From the NCBI GenBank assembly GCA_903813345.2, contig CAIIXF020000011.1, positions 17,159,754-17,223,753 of the forward strand: a DNA stretch of 64,000 nt, in the 5' to 3' direction. Position numbers and translations under genes: made by a program. This stretch comes from Owenia fusiformis. Lineage: Eukaryota > Annelida > Polychaeta > Sabellida > Oweniidae. Shown here one piece after another: positions 1 to 11,687 of this stretch. Position 1 is the stretch's first letter, and every line of letters begins with the position of its first letter. The notes under the pieces are model-generated. The model was not told the DNA's origin and did not search any database. It saw only the letters and a list, made by a program, of their open reading frames with translations.

Positions 1-295
1 ATAGCCTGTAATATATTATAGCCACAGTTTTACATCCGTTTGAAATATACTTGTCTCGATAACGTGAAATTTGAACGTGGATACTTTTACATCACAATCA
101 ATGTATCCAACCATAATGTGCAGCCCATGCACTTATTATCTTATCATTGCTACAACATAAGCCAGCAGGACTAAGTCAGGGCTCTCTATCTCTTTCAAAG
201 AATTCTCCCCCAAATAGAATACACTTTCTAAATCTCCGTATCCAATTCATACAGGGATTTTCTAGCCCATTATTGTCTTCACTGAGTCATTGTTT

Positions 296-395
296 TCTTT
301 CAATATCGCTGTCCTTTTTCGTCCGCTTCTTGGCTCATCTTCGATGGTTAAGATGCCTTTCTTGAACTTGTTGAACCAGCTTCTTATCATGGGAT
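296..395 (-). pseudogene. Mariner-type transposase N-terminal (HTH) remnant
   Basis: Read on the minus strand, this stretch encodes a peptide with SWFNKFKKG followed by EDEPRSGRK. This is the classic end of the mariner HTH DNA-binding domain (W..KFK.G..S.EDE.RSGRP). The reading is short and no intact transposase continues from it. Sequence up to about 540 on the same strand (with WNEMV and SVFYSIWVEQ-like pieces) may belong to the same decayed element. Ends and target duplication could not be identified. It is a fossil fragment near the left edge and independent of the mariner copy at 804-1871. Confidence 0.6.
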
Positions 396-803
396 AGGAA
401 CGACAAGTGTCTTCACATGTTCTTACAGTGTTTTACACAGATTTTAATGCAAAATCTCTGCTTTTATTTACCATTTCGTTCCACTGTTTAGAAGCACCTG
501 CTCCACCCAAATTCTAGTGAAAATAGGGAGTTGATTTTGATGGAGGATTATGACATCATGTTGACAGCACAGTGAGTCCATTCACCGGTAGTAGACCCTA
601 TTCTACAACCTAGCTTGTTGCTATGACAACAGATTTTAAACAAATACTTGTCATTTTCATAAAACATATTATTTTTTTTCATTGAATGCATCTTTCATGC
701 ATTGAAATGTTAAGGTGCTCCACGAAACCAAGTCTCGCTGTTGCAATGGCAACCAAAAGTTCACGTCCTTATAAGGAATTATATTTATATTGATTTATAT
801 GTA

Positions 804-1871
804 CGAGGGGTGATCAATAAGTAATGGACGCTTTTTTACACAGACACTTTTTATAGACCAATCCCTTTGATTTTCCTACCAGTGATACGTCATTCAATTA
901 TCTATCAATTTTGAAGATTTGAAGACAAAATATATAATATATGTTGATATCCTTATGTCCGTAAAGAAGTATAGGTACCCCAAGACCGACATTTACGTCA
1001 CATATTCAGTTTTCAGCCAGTTTGGCTTTCAGTTAGATTTGAACTCTTTATATGCAACAAGTTTTGTGTTGTTTGAATTTTTGCTGACTGGTAACACATA
1101 AACAGAGAGTATTGTGATGTCAGAGTGTTGTATGGAAGGGTTTGCAGGTCAATTTGAGAAAGCATTGTGGAAAAAAGGGGTGGTGAGAGATGGGAACACC
1201 CTACTCCATATGGACAATGCACCTTCCCACAGATCTCAAAATGTTCAGAAAGCAATATCCCTGGACCTCAAAATTGAGCCCTTGGCCAAGGCACCATATT
1301 GTCAAGATCTGCTCACATGTGACTTATTTATTTCTATACTACTTATTTCTAAAGAGAAAAGACGCGGGTTTATTGCCATTGATGAAATAAAACAATCCAT
1401 GCAACTGCATCTTACTACCGTGTCAGAGAATGGATTCAGCCTTGTCTCACAATCTTGAGTTAAGAGGATGAGGAATTGTGTACATGTAGCACTTGATGGA
1501 ACCTATGTAGAGGGCCCTGTGGAATGAATAAGGCATGAAAACCACATAGTGATGATAAAATATTCAAAATCAACTATGGCATAACAAAATTCATGACTTT
1601 AATGGTTTGTTTTGTTCAGCCTGCCTTCAACTGCATTGCATGTTAAACAAGCTAAAATAGCTTCAGAATGTTTGACGTCATGTCGGTCCTGGGGTACCTA
1701 CACATCCTTCACGGAAATAAAGATATATCAAAATGTATTACATGTTTTGTTTTCAAATCTTCAGAGTTGATAGATAATTGAATGGTGTATCACTGGTAAG
1801 AAAAACGAAGGGATTGGACTATAAAAAGCATCTGTGTAAAAAAGCGTCCATTACTTATTGATCACCCCTCG
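804..1871 (+). mobile_element. Mariner-like element copy 1, long inverted repeats, TA target
   Basis: The element starts CGAGGGGTGATCAATAAGTA and ends with the reverse complement, flanked by TA (802-803, 1872-1873). The terminal inverted repeats run about 190 bases with mismatches (804-1000 / 1675-1871). Between them, 1114-1458 on the plus strand still encodes mariner DDE remnants: HMDNAPSHRS, and about 35 residues on, DLLTCDLF, matching the second and third acidic residues. The first catalytic block and the HTH domain are missing, so it is a deleted non-autonomous copy. A near-identical copy sits at 41473-42548. The spans 540-800 and 1874-2373 show nothing recognisable. Confidence 0.85.
1114..1458 (+). 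pseudogene. Degenerate mariner transposase fragment
   Basis: This 114-codon open reading frame inside copy 1 carries the mariner catalytic motif (MDNAPSH) and a decayed form of the YSPDLAP.DF motif (YCQDLLTCDLF). It lacks the N-terminal HTH and the first catalytic aspartate, so it cannot be a working transposase. The corresponding stretch of the copy at 41846-42130 has the same motifs with PYCPDLLTCDLF, closer to the family consensus. This shows that each copy decayed separately from a common source. Confidence 0.7.
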
Positions 1872-2373
1872 TATATCTAACATATACTGAAAGTTTTATA
1901 AATAAATCTTTCAATAAAATAAAAATAAAATAAAGCAAAAACTTTTCAAATGTCCCTCGTACATTTAATATATCGATTTTGTGACGCTACAGTCGCAGTA
2001 CGTTTGCCGTAGATTAAATGTAACTGAGGCATTAATGATGTCGTCCTATTGATCAAGTGAATTAGATAATTCAATATTTGTTTGATATTTCGTTGTTATC
2101 AGCATGATGGGTGCGGGACCCGAGTGTCTGTCATAAAAATTATAAATTACATCTTAAATTAAGTAACGTATACAGCAATACATGTATAAAGTAAAATGTT
2201 AACGTGAACCATGTCTTATCATCATCTCAAAGTTTTAGTAATAAGTTTCCTTTCTGAATGTATCCTCTGAAGTGTTTTTACGGTTAAAGTACTTATATGT
2301 TCAAGTGTACATGTAATACAAAAAAGGTATATGTATGAGCAAGAGAAAATATTATATGAGTACTTGGGCTTAC

Positions 2374-5115
2374 TTGTCAATACACCTACTCCTTCATTGG
2401 CATAAAATTCCCTACTTTCCTCCGTCTCAAAAATAGACCTTACGCTTATATTGTACACCCTTCCAGGGAATAATTTAGTTACGGTGAATGTGTTTCCATC
2501 CTTAGGTACTTTGAAGCTTTGTTCTTGGTTATCATCAGGTGGTGAAATGAGGACCCGGTATCCATGATAACCTCCAACAGGGGCTGTGTCTGGCGTCCAT
2601 TGTACTTGAATGGCAGTATCATTGAAAGCAATGGCCGACACGCGTCGAGGAGGCAATGGCTCTTGAAAATTGAAATGTATCTTCTTTGCATAACGGGTAC
2701 CAAGTGACACATGTTTCATTATATTGTAAATGAACTTTATTAGTATACCCGGAAGAAATCTTTGAGGAAAATAGCAACTAGAAAATTTATATTAATTATC
2801 AGATAAAAACTACTAAAGACTTGACTGAGAACAAGATTGCCAAAGATCAACTATATCTACTCGGGTACAGTATTTGAGAAAGCAATTATATTATTAAAAT
2901 AAGAAACTTGTTATAAGTTACTTGTCAGTTGTATTATTTCACGAACACGGCTGCATTGTATCTTTGATATGTTATCATCCTTGGCAACAGTTCTGACTCT
3001 AACAGTTATATTTGTAGCTGGAATGAGTCTGCTTAATGTTATTGTTGTCTCATTGCGTTCGCGTGGTACTGGTCGGGAAGGTGAATCATTCGATGGTTCG
3101 TACTTAACCTCGTACCCAGTGTAGCCCCCATCTGATGGGCTGTTCCAACTTACAAAGATAGTAGTTTCATCAATTGCTCTACTGGTTATGCTGCTCGGAG
3201 GATATGGTTCTAAAAAGTATACGTTTAATCACATTTGACAAAGCAATTGTCAGAAATAATATTAAGCATACGAGGCTAAGCATTCACAGAAAAAGCGGAA
3301 GAAAGATTTCATTGAAATTGCGCTTACTACTGTACAATGCTTACTTGTAATTATATCCTTCTTAGGTGATACTTCGGGAGAGGCATACCCCTTGTACGTG
3401 ACATCAACCCAAACTGCGTGTCTTTTACCTGCATCTAATTTTGTTATTTTAACGTTATTATTCTCACTAGTCGTGACGTCCATAGATCTGGGGAAGTGCT
3501 CATCAAATTGTTGATAAGATACTGATAATTTTTTGTGTTTGATTTTGGGCTTTTCCCAAATGACTTCAATTGTTGTTTCCATAACTTGGCTGACATTAAA
3601 ATTTGTTATCGGTCCAGGGCCTAAAACAGAATATGTCAAAATTCAAAAAAATATCATTCTATAACTAAACTTTCACACGTTTTTCGTTGATGGTTTAGAA
3701 AATGTCTTACTGATTTTGACCAAAACATACCTAGTTATCATTCCATTAATCATTTATAAATTAATGTATTACTATGTATACCATGCTCAGAGCAATATCA
3801 GGTATATAACAGCAAGTGATAAATCACATATTTGGGACAGGGACGATATCAGGGACGATATCGGGATTAGAGGGATGATATCAGGGTTGATATTGATATC
3901 ATCCCGGTGTGAAAGAAATTATGGTCCCCCAGGGATTATGGTCCCCTTTCTTAACGGCCCTTACTGGCCCTGATTGTGTATAAGATAATGAGGGAAAGAG
4001 TTGTATTTAGGTCACCATATAAATCAATGGAGAGTAGGACCATAATTTGATAGGACCTCCTACCCGTTTACACCGGGTCCCTGCGTTCCCTCGGGAAATA
4101 TTGATACCATTCTTGTGATATACCCCATGTCACATCCTACTACTTTTTATCAATCCACTTTCTATATCATACCGGTTTCTACAATTGGTACTGATAGTGT
4201 ACAGTTTGTACTGCTGGTGTCTGTACCATTATCCCGTACTATGGAATACACGCAGAAAGTATAATTTCTAAATGGGGTCAGGCCATCGATACCATGAAAC
4301 GTGTGCCTCTCAGATTGACGAGATCGAGGAAACGTTGTGTGTTTTGATACGTTCATCTGGTCTACTGCTTTGTAATGCGTAGCAAAGCCCTTAGTGTCGA
4401 ATATACTCAATGTGATTGAAGTGGATGAAATATTAGCCTTTGCCGCAACACCATCTGGTTTATCAGGTACTGAAAAGCATAAATAATATATTACATCATA
4501 AGAATAGAGAGGCATGTGCGGAATATCCTCTGCAAGATCATCATCGATACCTGAATATATTTTAGTAATCTTTTTTAGAAGTAAATGGCAATTTGTAGTA
4601 ACAATCAATTTTTGTTTTTATTAATCAAGAAGTGGCGTCAACAAGTGAATTTACTTTGAACTTTATAATTCTAAAGAGGAACATGATTATGTGCTTCGTT
4701 GAATCTTATGTAGTTACATGAATAGAAAGCCGTCTAAATAAACAGTCAAGAAATGAGTTTGCAAATGACAATGATACATTTCTGAATCTAAAAAACGTTG
4801 ATGTTAGAGCATGCCTCGACAATATTTTCCATAAAACCGTGAAATAGCGTTTAATAATGATTTTTGGTGCCGGAGTGTATCACTTTTGCTCCAATGTACA
4901 CCTAGCTGCATACGATCTCATAATCATTGGTAAACACCCTGTATTATAAAAATTTAGACCTTTTTGGAGTTGTCTCAAATATCAAATTTTGTTTTTTATA
5001 CTTTGAGTGTTTCCTCTTGTAGCAGTTGTAGTTGATATATAATATCGGAACGCGTTTTATTATTGTTTCCCTAGTTACGTATTTACCTACCATTTTGGGA
5101 TGATGCAATACCAAT
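2374..5115 (-). CDS. Second receptor-type tyrosine phosphatase paralogue, 5' FN3 exons (partial)
   Basis: Five minus-strand exons fit GT-AG splicing: 5091..5115 (25-base microexon), 4173..4469, 3345..3620, 2922..3209 and 2374..2661. All four large exons start and end in phase 1, each encoding one FN3-like domain. They match, in order, exons 2-6 of the receptor phosphatase at 13479-44449: the same microexon (IGIASSQN versus IGIASPQT), GPGPITNF, WEKPK.KH, ATNITV.VR and NDTAI.VQWTPD. N-glycosylation motifs are frequent, as expected for an ectodomain. The signal-peptide exon was not found between 5116 and 13478, and the remaining exons would lie left of base 1. No catalytic domain is visible, so the phosphatase identity rests on paralogy. 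It could be a truncated duplicate or pseudogene, although all five exons are open and in phase. Confidence 0.75.
3903..4077. mobile_element. Short MITE with CCCGGTGT inverted ends, copy 1
   Basis: The element begins CCCGGTGTGAAAGAAATTA and ends TTTACACCGGG, giving imperfect terminal inverted repeats of about 11 bases. The interior has no coding potential. A diverged second copy lies at 43007-43169 with the same interior landmarks (AACGGCCCTTACT, AGGACCATAA). It lies in the intron between the 4173 and 3620 exons of the second phosphatase paralogue. Just upstream (3837-3900) is a local run of imperfect GGGACGATATC-type repeats. Confidence 0.65.
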
Positions 5116-6740
5116 CTGAAAACACAAAAATGAATGTGAATACCAGACGAGTATAATGGACAGAGCTATGTTTTATATTGTCGACCTAACTCGTTATATT
5201 ATTAAGCTTAACCTTAACCTTTTTACAGTTATGATTCTGTTCATTTTTAGAAGATGATACTTTTTACAGAATCAAGGAGAATATTGATTAGATAGCCATG
5301 CATTCTGGCAATCTATGATGCAAGAAGAGGGACCATGGTATTCCATGATGATAGCCACTCCACTCGAGCTCATTGGAACGGCCATTGAAACTAACGGGTA
5401 TGCATAGCATCAAAGTAATATAGTTTCCAGTGACAATTTACATGTTTTAAAAATATTTATTGTTGCCTTGATGATACTGGAGTAATAGGTATTGGAACAT
5501 TGATTGGATTAAGCGTCAAAAAATACAATCCTAAAGTAGGTTATTTTCAGAGAGAAAATAAGCACGTGGCCTGTTTGTATTCATTGTCTCTTTTTATTTT
5601 ATTTTGTTTTTATTGACTAATTCAATCTCATTATTGCAGAATGAAAAACATGTTACCCTCTGTGTACCTGTTGTTGAGTTACTCCTATGGTGACAACAAA
5701 CCAAAGGATGTAGATGTTCTCCCTGAACATATCGATCGTCTATATGCTTCAAGAAGAGATGATATCCAGGCACCTATACTCCAACGATGGTTTATCCAAC
5801 TCTAATACTATCTATATACTATACTTATAGTTATGAAGTTTTCCTTCTTTAAACATGTCACAGTGAAAGAGGGAAATCTCGCGAAAATCTAATCTTCAAT
5901 AGTTCAAAGTATAAATATATGATTTATCGTACCAGGTATAAGAATGTTAACTGTTTTCACTTGATCACTCGTTCAAATCTTAGGTACTAATTAACTAATT
6001 GCGTTGTTTAGGTGGTAATGTGTCGAATGTTCAAAAAACAAATACAAGTATGATTAACAGACGTTATCGCGGGACACATTTGGTCTTCTTTTCTCCGATC
6101 ATATACAAAGCAAATACGTTTAAAAGATTTACACAGATGGTTCTGTAGGGAGTTCTATAATATCTGTAAAAATGTATTATAACAATTAGTGATTGTTCAC
6201 TTTTGATAACGGGTATGAACTGTTTATTTGAAAAATAGAACATGAGAACCGTTATTCAAATACACATGAGAAAGCATCAGTCAACTCCATTTGGACGTAA
6301 AATATGTACTAACACAAGTAACTAACTAATAGTGTACATAACACAATATAGCAGGCTGACTCTTTCTCATCAACACATGGGCATGTCAAGTGGTCTAAAA
6401 CCTCAATCACATTTGCTACGGCGTATGTACGATCTATCATTCATGCGGTCAGTAACATTTCTACGGTCGTCTTCTGCGCTCAGATGATTTAGCAGTCACG
6501 TTTGCAACGGCAGTCGTACGCGTTGATACAACGGTTGCTGTACGGCTGTATGACGCATGGTCAGCAGCCCTACGGGGTGGACACAAGGCAGCCATAGGGG
6601 GGGGGGGCTTACGGCGATCCAATGGTTCCCAAAGATCACGTAACCCATAAAATCTAAGTGCAACTGAAAGTCGACCGCACTAGACCTCCGACGTAAGGCG
6701 AACGTCAGGAACAGTAGTTTTCCTATGTTCACGCTGTTCC
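5116..6740. other. Non-coding stretch upstream of the paralogue microexon
   Basis: No gene, RNA or bounded repeat was recognised. The signal-peptide exon of the second phosphatase paralogue should lie somewhere between here and 13478, but I could not find a hydrophobic exon with a suitable donor. A run of ten or more G lies near 6600. Confidence 0.4.
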
Positions 6741-7028
6741 AACCATGCACGTTGAAAACCGTTAATTTGAATTTTAGACCTACCAGATGTTTGAAAATCA
6801 AGGATTGTGAGTCTCATACTGCACCGTTTTTCGTCAAACTTGTTCCATACAAAGCAAAACAAAAATTTCTTTCTGTTATTACATCATTCTGTTATGCAGA
6901 GTATCTCCTTTTAGTGAGTGGGTCTTCAGCTGTGAAGCGCTTCTTACAACTGTGCAGTATGCAGAGACTCACAATCCTTGATTTTCAAGGCCTAAAATTC
7001 AAATTAACGGTTTTAAATATACATAGTT
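6741..7028. repeat. Foldback (inverted-repeat) element, arms about 85 bases
   Basis: The left arm (about 6741-6835) contains AACCGTTAATTTGAATTTTA and AATCAAGGATTGTGAGTCTC. The right arm (about 6950-7028) is its reverse complement with few mismatches. The roughly 115-base spacer has no coding signal. This is typical of a MITE or foldback insertion; no target duplication was confirmed. Confidence 0.6.
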
Positions 7029-7650
7029 GGACCCGCGTGGTGTTTAACACAGTTTGCTGTTTTGAGAGAATATAATGTGAACGTGCGGCCGCCGTTGAGC
7101 AAAGGTGACTGAGGCAATTCATGTTTTAAGATTAGTTTAATGTTTTACCGGGCACAATACAAATTGTCTCTCGATGAATTCATTCACATTATGTTGCCAT
7201 TATACTGAACATTCTCAAAATAGATACATGTTATATTCAGCATATGGTTTTATCTAAATAGATAATTACCAAATATGGACTTGTTTTGATGAAATGCCTA
7301 CAATGGGCATCATTTAAGATTTTGTTTAAAATGACAAAAGGGTATTTAAAAACTGTTTGTTCAACTTTCGCTTTTCTCAAGACCGCTCCTTCTTTCTAGC
7401 CATATGAGTGATTATATTTTCGAAATTATTGGTTGTAACACAAACAATATAAAAGGGTAGGTTGTGTCAAGGTGGAGACATGCAAATAAGATAAAAAAAT
7501 TTTACTTAGTAATTTAGAGGTCAAACATATGAAAAGTCATAGTACTCCACTTTTTGAAAAAACAAGTTAGTATACGATACAATACGAATACCTTTTAGTT
7601 ACTAAAGCCATTAATTTGATGTTAATATATATCAAAGAGCACCATGTTAG

Positions 7651-8230
7651 TTAAAGGGTGACGAATATCGTTTAGCAAATCGAACGCTCGTTTCTGGTGT
7701 TGCTCACCGTTTAGTATAAAAGGCCCGATCCCGGAATAATACTCAAGGGTTCACAGGTTCGAGGTCGTTGTGTCAACACCTCTAACTGTTATATAGCATA
7801 AGTATATTATAGATCGTCACACATTTATAAAAGGGTGATTTCTATTTTGACAAATCAATTCCACATTTATGGGTGAAGTTTCAGGATCTTCTATTTGTGT
7901 ATAATAAGGAAAAATTGGCATCTAAATTTCCCCATAGCGTAATAGCACACAGCTTGGCATATGAAATATCCTACAAATGAAACAAAGCAAGATAAACCGG
8001 TTTCTAATACAAGGATTTATATTGGCTGTTGTACATGTATTCTTTGAACGCAATCACTCTTTGGATAACGTTTTCAAAATCATTATAAACGGATTACTTT
8101 ATCTCAAAGACAATTTCAATAAACTGGATTTTACAGAACTCCCCTTATTTCTTAAAAATGGACTGATCCAGTTGATTCGCCTGGAGCCGCCATATTGTTT
8201 TTATACGGGATGCTAATCGGAACCCTTTAA
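7651..8230 (+). mobile_element. TTAA-flanked DNA element, copy 1
   Basis: A 580-base unit begins TTAAAGGGTGACG and ends CGGAACCCTTTAA, so it is bounded by TTAA with short AGGGT/ACCCT ends. The same unit occurs inverted at 14103-14671 with high identity. A TTAA target is typical of piggyBac-like transposons, but no transposase is present. An open frame inside (7977-8216) is shared with the second copy, where it is interrupted. It has no recognised family and probably reflects copy identity rather than a gene. The spans 7029-7650 and 8231-9030 contain nothing recognisable. Confidence 0.7.
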
Positions 8231-9071
8231 AAGTTGAACGTTGTTGTTTATAAGAAGTATAATTGTTTTGCAATATGACTATTGTCATAGCTAATTATTT
8301 CCAGTGTTTTACGCTAAAATGCCAATTTATAAATGAACGTAATTGCTCAGTTGTAGAAAGAGTGAGTAACGAAACGTTTCGAGAAACGGCCTCCTGTGTC
8401 GTTCTGCTCAAAAATTCTTGGGTTAATTTATCAATTGTAGGTAAATGAACAAAATCCTTTTAAGTTATAAATATTATGCAACTCGATGGTTAGAAAATAG
8501 TTAATGTATCATAAATTCTAAATTAAAGTGCTGTTATATATTTAGCTTAGTTAAACACTCGCAATGGTCTTGATTTAAGAGGCCTACAAAAGTCTACTAT
8601 AGGATAAAAATACAATTCTAAAGATAATCTTGATGACCAAAAGTCTAAAATACAATTTATCTCTTGACATGAAAATAAATTAACCTCTAGCCGATATGAG
8701 AACTAATCTGTTCAATAAGGTAATTGTGACATTCGAGTTATAATATGTCCAAAGGTGAACAACGGAAGTAATGTTGTTATACCACAATTTGGAGTAACTG
8801 TCCAATACATTCATCTCTTTAGGTTCATATTATAAACATTATACATTAGCTCAAATTGTGCTGGGAGATCACGGCACCATCTATAAACTTTAAATTGAGC
8901 CATTATCTTAACATGAAGAAGTTTATGAAGTAATTACATGAAGTGATTACTAACATCGTCAAATGCTGTCCCCTAAATATGGCATGGGCATTCTTAGAGG
9001 CAGAAAACGTTCCAAGTAATTGATCAACTTAAGATGTTGATACACAGAAGCAACTATTTTCTATTGTTAAT

Positions 9072-10667
9072 ATGTTAGCCGATAATTTTGACTCTAACCT
9101 CGCAACCCGTGGAATCTTTTTAGACGTGGAAGGTGCATTTGACGCAGTCCCACATTTTTTGTTACTCCATAAGATGAAATCTTATGGATTAGGCAACAAT
9201 ATTATAGAGTTATTGACCTCATATCTAACAGATAGGAAATTAAAAGTAAGGATCAATGATACTTATTCAGACATTTCATGTAATGCTGAAACTGGTGCAA
9301 ATATTCCTCAAAATCGAGACTCCGGATCCTATGAAATAAATAGTGGGGTTCCCCGAGGTTCATTTCTTGGCCCCCTATTATTTTTGTTATATATTAATGA
9401 CTTAGCAGACTCAGTTCATAATTGTAAACTTTTCTTATATGCTGATGATAGTTCGATCTTCTTGACAGTACCAAAGAATGAATCAGTTGAAACAACAAAA
9501 CAAAAAATTCAATCAGATATCAATGAAATGGTTAATTGGTCCACTAAATGGAAACTCAAATTTAAGGCATCTAAGAGTAAGGAGGTTATCTTTCAATCTA
9601 AACACACACGAAAAGTTAAGAAACAAATTCCAGTAACAATGAATAATGAGCAAATACCTCTTGTAAATAGCCATAAACATTTAGGCATCATTTTAGACAA
9701 ACACCTTAGCTTTGAAGAACACATTAACTCAGTGATTACTAGGTGTAATAAAATGTTAAATCCATTAAAAGCACTCAAATTTTCAGTAAGATCAAAACAC
9801 TTACAGACAATTTATATGGCATTCATTCTCCCACATCTCGAATATGGCAATATTATTTTTGACGGCGCAAATCTAAACCTCTTAGCAAGTTTAGATAGAG
9901 TCCAATATAGAGCGGGTCTTATTGTAAGTGGTTGCATCCAAGGGTCAAACTCTGAGAAGGTGATGGCATGTCTTGGATGGAGATCCTTATCCAATCGAAG
10001 AAAAGAAAAAAAACTAGTTTTTATGTTTGACTTTGTAAATAATTATAAGATGCCTTCATATGTTTCAAATGTTTTTGAACAGTATAAGAATCAGGTAAAC
10101 CACCAAAGACTTCGTCGTAGCAATGATTTTAAGATCCCATTCAAAGCATCTGCTAAACTTAGAAAGTTTACAGCTTTATCCAGTATTAAATTATGGGATA
10201 ATTTACCTGATGAACTGAAACAAGCACACTCACGCAACTCATTTAAGTATAAAATTAGAACATTTTTGAATGGGAAAAAGAAAGAATTCACAACCCCAAA
10301 ATTAAACCTATCCAGAGATAAAGAAATTGTCTTAAATAAAACGAGATGTGATCTCATTTTTAGGCAGCATCTTTTTACACATAACTTCAAAAATATTCCA
10401 AATGCCAAATGTAAATGTGGTCATTCTACTGAATCAACCAATCACCTATTGCTCCGTTGCCCTCTTTTTAACACTCAAAGACTCAATTTTCACAGAGAAC
10501 GAGGGGGACTGCCATCCTTTAATTTAAACTCTTTTAATAATAGAAAACAGGAAGACAGGGTAGACTTTCTACTTTTTGCAGATCCTTCTCTTGACACAAT
10601 TACAAATAAAAAGGCTATTGAATTAACAGCCGAATTTTTACACTCTATTGTCAAGGAAGTTAAATAG
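9072..10667 (+). CDS. LINE reverse transcriptase, C-terminal part (531 codons)
   Basis: The frame carries consecutive RT motifs. GIFLDVEGAFDAVPH (near residues 14-28) holds the first catalytic aspartate region, GVPRGSFLGPLLFLLYINDL lies near residues 93-112, and LYADDSS carries the YADD catalytic pair. The C-terminal zinc-knuckle-like motif CKCGHSTESTNHLLLRCP (CxCG...H....C) is typical of CR1/jockey-type LINEs. No stop interrupts the 531 codons, so the copy is young or recently active, though it cannot jump without its N-terminus. The start used is simply the first ATG after truncation. A related but diverged C-terminal fragment lies at 22638-23144. Confidence 0.85.
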   Translation: MLADNFDSNLATRGIFLDVEGAFDAVPHFLLLHKMKSYGLGNNIIELLTSYLTDRKLKVRINDTYSDISCNAETGANIPQNRDSGSYEINSGVPRGSFLGPLLFLLYINDLADSVHNCKLFLYADDSSIFLTVPKNESVETTKQKIQSDINEMVNWSTKWKLKFKASKSKEVIFQSKHTRKVKKQIPVTMNNEQIPLVNSHKHLGIILDKHLSFEEHINSVITRCNKMLNPLKALKFSVRSKHLQTIYMAFILPHLEYGNIIFDGANLNLLASLDRVQYRAGLIVSGCIQGSNSEKVMACLGWRSLSNRRKEKKLVFMFDFVNNYKMPSYVSNVFEQYKNQVNHQRLRRSNDFKIPFKASAKLRKFTALSSIKLWDNLPDELKQAHSRNSFKYKIRTFLNGKKKEFTTPKLNLSRDKEIVLNKTRCDLIFRQHLFTHNFKNIPNAKCKCGHSTESTNHLLLRCPLFNTQRLNFHRERGGLPSFNLNSFNNRKQEDRVDFLLFADPSLDTITNKKAIELTAEFLHSIVKEVK

Positions 10668-10804
10668 TCCAATATTCATTAATTTATACATATATCTCTG
10701 ACCTGTCTTCATGTTTTCAAGATTATTTTCATGTTCATAAATATGTTCTATATCTATCATTTTTACATTGTGACCTATTTTAACTTATATTGTAACTACT
10801 TCAA

Positions 10805-10835
10805 CAGGGCCAATAATGCTTCGGCGTAGGCCCTG
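10805..10835 (+). other. 3' UTR stem-loop of LINE
   Basis: CAGGGCC pairs with GGCCCTG around a 17-base loop containing AATAATGCT. The diverged LINE fragment at 22637-23381 has an equivalent hairpin at 23281-23311 (GGGGCC / GGCCCC) with the same CCAATAATGCT start. Conserved 3' stem-loops are known in several LINE clades as the reverse-transcriptase recognition site; that role is inferred here. Confidence 0.55.
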
Positions 10836-10935
10836 TATCTGTTTGTATGATGTATTATGAAATAAAGGAAATATAAAAAATTAAAAAAAAAGATGTTGGC
10901 CAGATCTTCTTGTGGTCTATTGCAATACATTTTGA

Positions 10936-11414
10936 TATAGGGTAAGCCAAAAAGTGATGACCCAATCAACTCTTTTTGGCACAATTGAACCCTGCGCAAT
11001 GTTCTTTCATTCAAGAACTTTTGAGTGGTCTATTCCAAATGGTCACGATTTCCCGGCCATGTGACAAACATGCTTCAAATACGTATATTCCATGTCCAAG
11101 TATAATAAGATAGTATTATCACTCAATACGAACCCCTAGAAATTAATTGTTGAGGCTATTTCAAATATAATGTGTATACTAACAACCCTAGAAGCATAGA
11201 CTTGAAACAAGATATTAGAGGAATAATTAGAGCCATTACACAAGATATCTGTGAGCGCAAGTCATAAAACTCCAAGTAATGCGTCCAAGACAACATTTTG
11301 AGCATGTTTCGTAAAATGGTCATAAAATCTTGACCATCTAAAATAGAGCAATGCAACTTAGTGTAAATGAAAGAACATGGCTAAAGTATCGGTTACCTTT
11401 TTGGCTGACCTGGC
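10936..11414. mobile_element. Probable mariner-type MITE (GGTNAGCCAAAAAG ends)
   Basis: The left end reads GGGTAAGCCAAAAAGTGATG. The right end, reverse-complemented, reads GGTCAGCCAAAAAGGTAACC. Further in, AATGTTCTTTCATT on the left mirrors AATGAAAGAACAT on the right. The interior has no transposase. Boundaries are approximate. Confidence 0.5.
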
Positions 11415-11687
11415 CATGATTTTTAATATCGGTGTGTGTTATCTTTCTCGCAGATTGTGTTATATATTTATTTCCCTCGCCCCCTTCCATTATACATTAT
11501 AATGCTCTTTATGATATCAGTAGCAATAACAGCATCAGCACCCATGAATGTTCACTTACCTAATTATATATTTTATATCAAAATATATCACTATACCATC
11601 ACGATATGTTATACTCATCTTTAAAATATACTTGAGTCATTTAGCACAGCATTTCCCCATAGTATGAGTAAATGATTTTTAATTATA

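Larger units (their letters stand above)
9040..10889 (+). mobile_element. LINE (non-LTR retrotransposon) copy, 5'-truncated
   Basis: The insertion ends in an A-rich tail and is flanked by the direct repeat AAGATGTTG (9031-9039) and AGATGTTG after the A tract (10891-10898), a likely target-site duplication. It contains the C-terminal part of a reverse transcriptase ORF (9072-10667) and a 3' UTR with a GC-rich stem-loop (10805-10835). The endonuclease and first RT blocks are missing, as expected for 5' truncation. By motif style it falls in the CR1/jockey-like group, but the clade was not determined. Confidence 0.85.

Noticed and set aside
7977-8216. 79-codon frame conserved between the two TTAA elements
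   Set aside because: Conservation follows from the copies being recent. The second copy is interrupted, and no domain is recognisable.
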